A stretch of DNA of 64,000 nucleotides from JACPNO01 sp963825405 (GTDB lineage Bacteria > Acidobacteriota > Terriglobia > Bryobacterales > Bryobacteraceae): positions 1 to 64,000 of the forward strand of contig CAWGTB010000009.1 in the NCBI GenBank assembly GCA_963825405.1, read 5' to 3'. Each line of letters starts with the position of its first letter. The first letter of the stretch is position 1. The notes below the pieces were generated by a model. It did no database searches. It saw only the letters and a program-made list of their open reading frames with translations, and was not told the DNA's origin. Below are positions 45,812-51,924 of this stretch, piece by piece. The translations under genes were made by a program, and so were the position numbers.

Positions 45812-47212
45812 ATGAATGATCGCCCGGCTCTCGTCCGCGGACTCGGCCTCACTGCCGCCGCTTCCGTGAATATCGCCAATATGATCGGCACCGGCGTCTT
45901 CCTGAAGGCGCGCGTGATGACCTGCAACGTGGGCGACCCCGGAATGGTTTTGTTGGTTTGGGTGGCCGCAGGATTGCTGGCCATGGCGGGCGCGCTCACC
46001 TACGCCGAGCTGGCCACGATGATGCCGCGCACGGGTGGTGCGTATGTTTTTCTGCGCGAAGCGTACGGGCGCCCGATGGGATTTCTGTACGGCTGGACCA
46101 TCTTCGGCGTCGCGCGGACGGGCTCGCAGGCGGCGTTGGCCGTGGGCTGCGGAATTTTCCTGAATGCTCTGCTCGGTGGCGCGCTCAACGGCGTTTATTT
46201 CACGCTCCATTTTTTTGGACAGAGCGTTCCGATCGGCAAACTGCAGCTTGTGGGCTTGAGCGCGATCGCTTTGATCACGCTGGTCAATTGCGCGTCGGTA
46301 GTGGTGAGCGGCCGGGTGTCGTCGATTCTGACCGCGATCAAGATATTGCTGGTGCTGGCGGTGGGCGCCGGCGCCATGTTCCTGGCTCGCGGCAACTGGG
46401 GCAACTTCTCGCTTTCGGGCATGGCCGGATCGTGCGAAGCCGTCGCTTCCACCGCACGCGGCGGCCTGGCAGGATTCGGCGCCGCCATGCTGGGCGCGCT
46501 CTGGGCGTACGACGGCTGGGATCTCGTGACCTCGCTGGCAGGAGAAGTTCGCGATCCCAAGCGCAACATGCCGCGGGCTTTTATCGGCGCAATGTTGGTG
46601 GTGGGCGCGCTCTATTTGTTCGTCAACATCGGATATTTTTATGTGCTGACGCCCAACGAGATCGCCAGCGTCCCGCTTTCTTCGTCGGTGGCAAGCGAAG
46701 TAACGAAGCGTTTTCTGGGACCGGCGGCAGTGGGACTGATCGCCATGGCGCTGCTGGCATCGTCATTCGGCGCGCTGCATTCCTCGATCTTCGCCAACTC
46801 GCGCGTGCCTTTCGCCATGGCGCAGGACGGCCTGTTCTTCCGCAAGCTGGCCGAGGTCTCCGCCAAAAATCGCGTGCCGGTAAATGCGTTGCTCGCGCAA
46901 GCGGTGTGGGCTAGCGTGCTCACGCTTTCCGGAACCTACGACACGCTCACCGATTGCGTAATGTTTGCGTCCTGGTTGCTATACGGATTGACCGCGGCTT
47001 CCGTGTTCGTCTTCCGCAAACGCATGCCGGACCTCGAGCGCCCGTACCGCACGTGGGGCTATCCCATAGTGCCGGCGCTGTTTCTGCTGGTAACGGCGTG
47101 GCTGCTGATTAACACGCTAATGGCCACCCCGAGGCAAGCGATTGCCGGGTTGGTACTCATTGCGATCGGATTGCCGTTCTATTGGTACTGGTCGCGGAAG
47201 ACGCCCGCGTGA
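45812..47212 (+). CDS. APC-family amino acid permease
   Basis: About 466 residues with 12-13 hydrophobic helices. The first helix region VNIANMIGTGVFLKARVM matches the APC unwound helix 1 (GIGxGIF-like, here MIGTGVF). Further family features are GALTYAELATMMPRTGGAYV, FLREAYGRPMGFLYGWTIFG and ALWAYDGWDLVTSLAGEVRD followed by PKRNMPRAF. It lies in the LAT/YfnA-like branch of solute-cation or exchange transporters for amino acids. The ATG at 45812 is chosen since it places helix 1 normally; 19 extra codons upstream are open but without features. It is divergent from the two Tat-signal aminotransferases, with 169 bp between starts; a shared amino-acid substrate is possible. Confidence 0.9.
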   Translation: MNDRPALVRGLGLTAAASVNIANMIGTGVFLKARVMTCNVGDPGMVLLVWVAAGLLAMAGALTYAELATMMPRTGGAYVFLREAYGRPMGFLYGWTIFGVARTGSQAALAVGCGIFLNALLGGALNGVYFTLHFFGQSVPIGKLQLVGLSAIALITLVNCASVVVSGRVSSILTAIKILLVLAVGAGAMFLARGNWGNFSLSGMAGSCEAVASTARGGLAGFGAAMLGALWAYDGWDLVTSLAGEVRDPKRNMPRAFIGAMLVVGALYLFVNIGYFYVLTPNEIASVPLSSSVASEVTKRFLGPAAVGLIAMALLASSFGALHSSIFANSRVPFAMAQDGLFFRKLAEVSAKNRVPVNALLAQAVWASVLTLSGTYDTLTDCVMFASWLLYGLTAASVFVFRKRMPDLERPYRTWGYPIVPALFLLVTAWLLINTLMATPRQAIAGLVLIAIGLPFYWYWSRKTPA

Positions 47213-47344
47213 ATGCGGCGCCTCTCGTGGCATGGAAGTGGGGCAGGTCCCCACGTAACCGCTGTAACAAATAAACCCGCAGAGTGTAAATTCTGGGCAA
47301 ATGTAAGGACTTGGAACCAGCCGGAGTGTTTTCATGGAGCTAGG

Positions 47345-47983
47345 ATGCGCAACACTTCTCTGGAATTCATCGCCGAGCCGCAGGTCAATGCCCGCTTCGA
47401 TTTCCCGTCGCGCTGGGATGCGGCGCAGCGCGTATTGGATTTGATTCTTATCACGGCGTCCGCGATCTTTTGGGTTCCGGTTCTGCTCGTCATCCTGGCG
47501 CTGAAACTGCTCATCGATGGCCGGCCGTTGTTGTTTCATCATGTGCGCGTCGGACGCGATGGGCATCCGTTCATGCTGCACAAGATCAGAACTACCCCGC
47601 CCGCGTATCAGCCGAACGCACAGGACTGGCCCGACGAGAATTTCCCGCCCCGCACGCGCTTCGGCCGCTGGATGCAGCGCTTTGATTTCGACGAATTGCC
47701 GCAGCTATGGAATGTGCTGCGCGGCGATATGTCGCTGGTGGGTCCGAGGCCAGAGACGCCGTATCATTGCGCCAACTTCGCGCGTGCCCTGCCGGGATAC
47801 ATGCAGCGCCTTCAGGTCCGGCCAGGTTTGACGGGGCTGGCGCAAGCTCGCGGCTGGCGCGGCAATACCAGCATTTCTCAGCGCCTTCTGTCCGATTTGG
47901 AATACCTGTCGCACCGGGGCTTCGCAATGTACGCGATGACGCTGTTGCGCACCGTCCTTAACGAAGCTCGACGATCCTGTTGA
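47345..47983 (+). CDS. Bacterial sugar transferase (undecaprenyl-phosphate sugar-1-P transferase type)
   Basis: About 212 residues. One membrane helix near residues 32-57 (LDLILITASAIFWVPVLLVI) is followed by the cytosolic catalytic domain: RPLLFHHVRVGRDGHPFMLH, then TRFGRWMQRFDFDELPQLWN and VLRGDMSLVGPRPETPYH, the signature DELPQLxNVLxGDMSLVGPRP of the WcaJ/PglC family, and RPGLTGLAQARGWRG. These enzymes start a repeat unit by placing a sugar phosphate on the lipid carrier for exopolysaccharide or O-antigen. It lacks the large N-terminal part of WcaJ proteins and so is of the short PglC type. The start was set at the ATG with GGAG before it. No other polysaccharide genes are adjacent. Confidence 0.88.
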   Translation: MRNTSLEFIAEPQVNARFDFPSRWDAAQRVLDLILITASAIFWVPVLLVILALKLLIDGRPLLFHHVRVGRDGHPFMLHKIRTTPPAYQPNAQDWPDENFPPRTRFGRWMQRFDFDELPQLWNVLRGDMSLVGPRPETPYHCANFARALPGYMQRLQVRPGLTGLAQARGWRGNTSISQRLLSDLEYLSHRGFAMYAMTLLRTVLNEARRSC

Positions 47984-48131
47984 AGAACGCTACCGCATAT
48001 TTCCACGCCAGATAGTAAATGACTACCGCGATGGGCTTGGGCTGCGTGAACGCTTGTCGATCGGCGCTTTTGGTTCGCTGCTGCCCTTGATCCTGGTTCC
48101 GGCCGGCCTGGCCCTCGCATCGGCGATGGGA
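47984..48131. other. Stretch without a confident gene
   Basis: Both strands carry short hydrophobic-looking readings (plus: LSIGAFGSLLPLILVPAGLA; minus: IAVVIYYLAWKYAVAFFNRI, ending in a stop at 47958-47960), but neither has a good start or an extended family match. Together with the truncated methyltransferase remnant next door it looks like a rearranged junction. Confidence 0.3.
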
Positions 48132-48311
48132 TTACGTATCTACACCATGCGGCAAAGCGAGCGACAGCCATCCCGCCGATCGGCTCCACTCAGGCAACGG
48201 CCCGCCCAGCGCGGCATCCTAGGTCCGCAGTTGCAGCGCAACCCAAGTCCAGAGCCACAGGAACCCAGGCGCAAAAAGAACCGTCCGCAGCGCCACGAAT
48301 GTGAGCTTCAT
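48132..48311 (-). pseudogene. Truncated isoprenylcysteine-methyltransferase-like membrane protein
   Basis: From an ATG at 48311 the frame reads MKLTFVALRTVLFAPGFLWL then WTWVALQLRT, an in-frame TAG, DAALGGPLPEWSRSAGWLSL and a TAA at 48132. This matches the first 50 or so residues of small integral-membrane methyltransferases of the ICMT/PEMT type, whose catalytic C-terminal half (with RNPMY-like motif) is missing here. A premature stop and the loss of two thirds of the protein make it a pseudogene. It is antisense to the upstream region of npdG. Confidence 0.5.
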
Positions 48312-48392
48312 CGAATTTGCGCCTCACTACTCTTACGACTGACGAACGTCCGTGGTCACAATTTTTCTGTGCCACAATTGGGATTCCGCAGC

Positions 48393-49028
48393 ATGAAACC
48401 GACCATTGCCATCATTGGCGGGACCGGCGCCGAGGGTACTGGCCTGGCTCTGCGTTTTGCCCGCGCGGGAGCGGCAGTCCGCATCGGTTCTCGCGATGCC
48501 GAGCGCGCCCGGACCACGGCGCTGCGCGTAAAGGAACTCGCGCAGGCCGGCGATGTGGAGGGCCATGCCAACGCCGACGCGGTAACGGGCGCAAACGTGG
48601 TGGTGTTGGCCGTTCCCTATGAAGCACAGGCGGAAACGCTGGGAGCTATTGCTCCGAACTTACGGCCGGGCGTGGTCCTGATCGACGCCACGGTGCAGCT
48701 CACCGCCGCGGGCGGCGAGGCGTCGGCACTGCAAGGGGCTCGGCTGGCGCCGCAAGGCGTAATCGTAGCCGCTGCATTCCACACGTTGGGCGCCGCGCTG
48801 CTGGCGGATCTGGATCACGCGATCGACAGCGACGTGCTGATTTGCGCCGACGATCCAGAGGCCCGGCGCGTCGCCAGCGAACTGGTAGCAATGCTTCCCG
48901 GCGCGCGCGCCGTCGATGCCGGGCCGCTCAAAAACGCGCGCCTCGTGGAGAACCTGGTGTCGTTGCTGATCGCCGTCAACCGCCGTCACAAAGTAAAACA
49001 CGCCGGCATCCGGATCACCGGCATATGA
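48393..49028 (+). CDS. npdG: NADPH-dependent F420 reductase
   Basis: 211 residues. It transfers hydride between NADPH and coenzyme F420. The N-terminal Rossmann motif is TIAIIGGTGAEGTGLALRFA, with RIGSRDAERA binding the NADPH phosphate, then VVVLAVPYEAQAETLGAIAP. VAAAFHTLGAALLADLDHAI and DVLICADDPEARRVASELVA follow, typical of this family. The ATG at 48393 was chosen because the conserved domain begins at the next residues; the open frame extends upstream but reads a non-homologous stretch. It overlaps cofD by 4 bases (ATGA), so the four F420 genes form an operon, and no terminator is seen between them. It would supply reduced F420 for F420-dependent reductases. Confidence 0.9.
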   Translation: MKPTIAIIGGTGAEGTGLALRFARAGAAVRIGSRDAERARTTALRVKELAQAGDVEGHANADAVTGANVVVLAVPYEAQAETLGAIAPNLRPGVVLIDATVQLTAAGGEASALQGARLAPQGVIVAAAFHTLGAALLADLDHAIDSDVLICADDPEARRVASELVAMLPGARAVDAGPLKNARLVENLVSLLIAVNRRHKVKHAGIRITGI

Positions 49029-49954
49029 TTGTCGCGTTGGCAGGCGGCGTGGGCGCCGCGCGATTTTTGGACGGCCTGGCGCGCGTGGTCCCGCAGCGCG
49101 AGCTGTTCATCATCGGCAACACCGGCGACGATACGGAACAGCACGGCCTGCACGTCTCGCCGGATCTTGACACCGTGGTTTACACACTGGCCGGTCTGGA
49201 TAACCGGCAGCATGGCTGGGGGCTCGACGGGGATACATTTCACTGTCTGGAGGCGCTGAAACGCCTGGGCGCCGAGACCTGGTTTCAGCTTGGCGACCGC
49301 GATCTGGCTACCAATATTTTTCGCACCGAGCGCCTGCGCGCGGGCCAGCCTCTCAGCGCGGTCACGCGTTCGATCTCCGCGGCGCTGGGGGTGCGCGCGA
49401 CCGTCGTTCCAATGTCCGATCAGCCAGTGCGGACGCTGATCCAAACTAAAAATGGCCGTCTGGATTTTCAGACCTATTTCGTGCGGCGCCGTTCCCGGCC
49501 TGCGGTGCTCGGCGTGCAATTCCAAGGGGCGGCGGAAGCCAAACCAGCGCCGGGCATACTCAACGCGATTCGCGAGGCGCAGGGCATCGTCTTCTGCCCG
49601 TCGAATCCGTTCATCAGTATTGATCCGATCCTGGCGGTTCCTGGCATGCGTCGCGCTCTTGAGCGGCGGCGTTCCCGCACTGTGGCTATTTCTCCTATTG
49701 TTGGCGGCCGCGCGCTAAAAGGTCCAGCCGCGCGCATGATGCGCAGCTTGGGAATGAAAGTTTCGGCCCTGGGCGTAGCCGAACTCTATCGCGGCCTGGT
49801 CGACGTATTCGTGCTCGACCACGCCGATGCGAGGTTCGTCGACCTGGTGGAAGCGCTCGGAATGCGCGCCATCGTCACCAACACCATCATGAGCGGACTC
49901 GCCGAAAAGAAGGCTCTGGCGCGCGAGGTACTAACGGCGTTGGAGGCGACATGA
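49025..49954 (+). CDS. cofD: 2-phospho-L-lactate (or phosphoenolpyruvate) transferase CofD/FbiA
   Basis: About 309 residues. It joins the phospho-lactyl or phosphoenolpyruvyl group from CofC's product to the deazaflavin Fo. The N-terminal MIVALAGGVGAARFLDGLAR is the nucleotide-binding signature GGxGxxKxxxGL of the family, with IIGNTGDDTEQHGLHVSPDL and DTVVYTLAGLDN directly after. WQLGDRDLA-like WFQLGDRDLATNIFRTERLR and VFCPSNPFISIDPILAVPGM are further family blocks. It starts within the npdG stop and its own stop overlaps the cofC start by 4 bases. No cofG/cofH genes, needed for Fo, are present in this window. Confidence 0.92.
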   Translation: MIVALAGGVGAARFLDGLARVVPQRELFIIGNTGDDTEQHGLHVSPDLDTVVYTLAGLDNRQHGWGLDGDTFHCLEALKRLGAETWFQLGDRDLATNIFRTERLRAGQPLSAVTRSISAALGVRATVVPMSDQPVRTLIQTKNGRLDFQTYFVRRRSRPAVLGVQFQGAAEAKPAPGILNAIREAQGIVFCPSNPFISIDPILAVPGMRRALERRRSRTVAISPIVGGRALKGPAARMMRSLGMKVSALGVAELYRGLVDVFVLDHADARFVDLVEALGMRAIVTNTIMSGLAEKKALAREVLTALEAT

Positions 49955-50589
49955 TTTTCGCGCTGCTGCCGGTGAAAGCGCCGCAAAATGCCAAACAGCG
50001 GCTCAGCGGATTCTTGACATCCCCGCAGCGCGAGGCGCTGGCGCGGCTGATGTTCGAAGAAGTGCTGGCGACGCTATGCGCCGTGAAAGGCCTTGACCGC
50101 ATTGCGATCGCGACCAGCGACGACGCGATTGCGCAGCATGCCCGCCGCGCGGGTGCGCTCGTGCTCGAAGAAGCTGAACAGCGCGGCCACAGCCATTCCG
50201 CCGACGCCGCTTCCCGCCGCGCCTCGGAGTTAGGCGCGACTAGCGTGCTTATGGTCCCGATCGACACGCCGCTCGTAACGGTTGCCGAAATCCAGAGTCT
50301 GATCGCCTCGGCCGAGCCCGGCGTGGTGATTGTTCCGTCCGCCGATGGCACAGGAACGAATGCCATGGTGCATACTCCGCCGGGCGCGATCGACTGCAGC
50401 TTTGGACCGGGCAGTTTTCAGAAACATCGCGAGCAGGCGCGCCTCAAAGGCATCGCCGTGAAAGTGATGCGCCCGCCCGGTCTGTTGTTCGACATCGATA
50501 CCATCGAAGACGTTGCGGAACTGCTGGCGCGCGCACCGGACTCGCGCACCGCCCAACTGCTGCGAAAACAATGGACCTTCGCATCGTAG
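49951..50589 (+). CDS. cofC: 2-phospho-L-lactate / PEP guanylyltransferase CofC/FbiD
   Basis: 212 residues. It activates the 3-carbon phosphate with GTP for CofD. The start MIFALLPVKAPQNAKQRLSG shows the nucleotide-binding PVK motif and the KxRL element of the MobA-like fold; ATSVLMVPIDTPLVTVAEIQ carries the metal-binding Asp, and VVIVPSADGTGTNAMVHTPP and DCSFGPGSFQKHREQARLKG are the substrate loops of this family. It overlaps cofD by 4 bases, and cofE begins 19 bases before its stop. Whether it uses phospholactate or phosphoenolpyruvate cannot be told from the sequence. Confidence 0.9.
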   Translation: MIFALLPVKAPQNAKQRLSGFLTSPQREALARLMFEEVLATLCAVKGLDRIAIATSDDAIAQHARRAGALVLEEAEQRGHSHSADAASRRASELGATSVLMVPIDTPLVTVAEIQSLIASAEPGVVIVPSADGTGTNAMVHTPPGAIDCSFGPGSFQKHREQARLKGIAVKVMRPPGLLFDIDTIEDVAELLARAPDSRTAQLLRKQWTFAS

Positions 50590-51305
50590 GACTCAGCGGC
50601 CTGCCGGAAGTGCGCTCGGGCGATTCGCTTGCCGCCTTAATTCGCGCCGCGGCTGGGCGCGCCAATGAGCCCATGGAACTACAGACCGTGGTGGTCATCG
50701 CACAGAAAATTGTTTCCAAAGCAGAAGGCGCGATCGTCGATCTACGCTCGATTCAGCCGACGCCGTTTGCGGAACAGTGGGCGGCGCAATGGCAGAAAGA
50801 CGCGCGCCTGGTGGAATTGGCCCTTCGGCAATCGCGCCGTATTGTGCGCATGGATCGCGGCGTCCTGATCACCGAGACGCTTCACGGGTTTGTGGCAGCC
50901 AACGCCGGCGTGGATCAATCCAATGTTCCCGGCGAGCACTTTGCCACCGTGCTGCCCGCCGACTCCGACGCCTCCGCGCGCACGCTCCGCCAGGAACTCG
51001 GCTGTGGCGCGGTGATTGTGAGCGATACGTTCGGCCGCCCCTGGCGGGAAGGCCTGGTGAATGTGGCCATCGGCGTTTCTGGAATGGAAGCGCTGCAGGA
51101 TTTGCGCGGGGCCATGGACCGCGATGGTCGATTGTTGACCGCCACAATTATTGCGCGCGCCGATGAATTGGCTGCCGCGGCAGGTTTAGTGATGGCGAAA
51201 TCGGCCGGCGTGCCCGTAGCTTTGATACAAGGTCTCGAGTGGGCGCCCGCCGAAGGATCGTCAGCGGCGCTGATCCGCACTGCCGAGCGGGATTTGTTTC
51301 GCTAG
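50571..51305 (+). CDS. cofE: Coenzyme F420-0:L-glutamate ligase CofE
   Basis: 244 residues, the size of the stand-alone ligase without the C-terminal reductase domain that actinobacterial FbiB has. It adds glutamates to F420-0 with GTP. VVVIAQKIVSKAEGAIVDLR is the conserved nucleotide/metal loop, ITETLHGFVAANAGVDQSNV the substrate loop with conserved Asn-Ala-Gly-x-Asp, and AVIVSDTFGRPWREGLVNVA the catalytic Ser-Asp-Thr-Phe-Gly-Arg-Pro motif. IARADELAAAAGLVMAKSAG is also typical. It ends the F420 operon at 51305, 3 bp before a strong hairpin. Lack of the FbiB C-terminal domain means the dehydro-F420 reduction would need another protein if the cofactor is built from PEP. Confidence 0.92.
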   Translation: MDLRIVGLSGLPEVRSGDSLAALIRAAAGRANEPMELQTVVVIAQKIVSKAEGAIVDLRSIQPTPFAEQWAAQWQKDARLVELALRQSRRIVRMDRGVLITETLHGFVAANAGVDQSNVPGEHFATVLPADSDASARTLRQELGCGAVIVSDTFGRPWREGLVNVAIGVSGMEALQDLRGAMDRDGRLLTATIIARADELAAAAGLVMAKSAGVPVALIQGLEWAPAEGSSAALIRTAERDLFR

Positions 51306-51308
51306 TAA

Positions 51309-51350
51309 AACCGCTTCCTTCGGTCGCGGCTCTGTTAAGAGGAAGCGGTT
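51309..51350. terminator. Bidirectional terminator hairpin between cofE and the convergent gene
   Basis: AACCGCTTCCT (51309-51319) and AGGAAGCGGTT (51340-51350) are an exact 11-bp inverted repeat around a 20-nt loop. On the minus strand it is followed by TTTTAC, on the plus strand by GCCTTTAT. It separates the F420 operon from the minus-strand gene ending at 51355. Confidence 0.75.
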
Positions 51351-51354
51351 GCCT

Positions 51355-51711
51355 TTATAGCAGCCACAAATCGCGGTCTTTATCGTTCCAGACCTCCACC
51401 TTCATGCCGATGTGTACGAAGACATCTTTGTAGTAAGGATCGTGTTTTTTGTACTCGGCGTAGGGGCCTTCGTAATTCGCGCGCCGCTTTTTGTAGGCTT
51501 CGAAATCGGCCAGGCTATCGTATTCCCACATAATGAAATGACGATCGCTCTCTTCACCGGCGATGTTCTTGATGAAGTAGCGCACGCTCTTCCATTCTTT
51601 GAAGAGGGCGCGATGCTGCCCGATCCACTGCAGCCAGTCGCGCATGGCCGCGTCGTGTTCGTGCTCTTTACCTTCGGCGACAAACCAGCTCTCGACTTCG
51701 AAGACGGCCAT
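51355..51711 (-). CDS. Small dimeric alpha-beta barrel-like protein
   Basis: 118 residues, no signal peptide. The pattern FEVESWFVAEGKEHEHDAAM, VRYFIKNIAGEESDRHFIMW, EYDSLADFEAYKKRRANY resembles a ferredoxin-like alpha+beta barrel domain (antibiotic biosynthesis monooxygenase / NIPSNAP / YciI style). The central WEYDSLADFEAY is the helix start found in such domains. Members are small oxygenases, isomerases or ligand binders; no cofactor residue is certain here. It starts 3 bp after the stop of the small Tat-signal gene and ends at a shared terminator with cofE. The family call is tentative. Confidence 0.65.
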   Translation of the reverse strand: MAVFEVESWFVAEGKEHEHDAAMRDWLQWIGQHRALFKEWKSVRYFIKNIAGEESDRHFIMWEYDSLADFEAYKKRRANYEGPYAEYKKHDPYYKDVFVHIGMKVEVWNDKDRDLWLL

Positions 51712-51714
51712 GCT

Positions 51715-51879
51715 TCACGCTCCCTTGCGCGCAGGCCCGAATTCGCCGCCATAGGTTCGGAAGATTTCGCGCAGCCTGGCGTCGGGATCGCCGGCGGCGT
51801 CGCTCGCGATGAGCGGCCGCGCCGCCAGCACCACCGCTCCCGCGATTGCCGCCGCCAGGACCTCGCGCCGACTCTTCAT
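51715..51879 (-). CDS. Short Tat-signal protein
   Basis: 54 residues. MKSRREVLAAAIAGAVVLAA is a twin-arginine-like signal, and the mature part (about 30 residues: RPLIASDAAGDPDARLREIF then RTYGGEFGPARKGA) is very short. The reading REIFRTYGGEFG looks like the start of a gene whose remainder is lost; alternatively it is a real mini-protein. The start at 51879 gives the best signal; an in-frame ATG lies 30 bases upstream. Its stop is 3 bp from the start of the alpha-beta barrel gene, so the two are probably co-transcribed. Confidence 0.55.
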   Translation of the reverse strand: MKSRREVLAAAIAGAVVLAARPLIASDAAGDPDARLREIFRTYGGEFGPARKGA

Positions 51880-51924
51880 TCCCTCAGGTTCCTGCATGAG
51901 GGAGATCATATCGCACAGCTCGCG

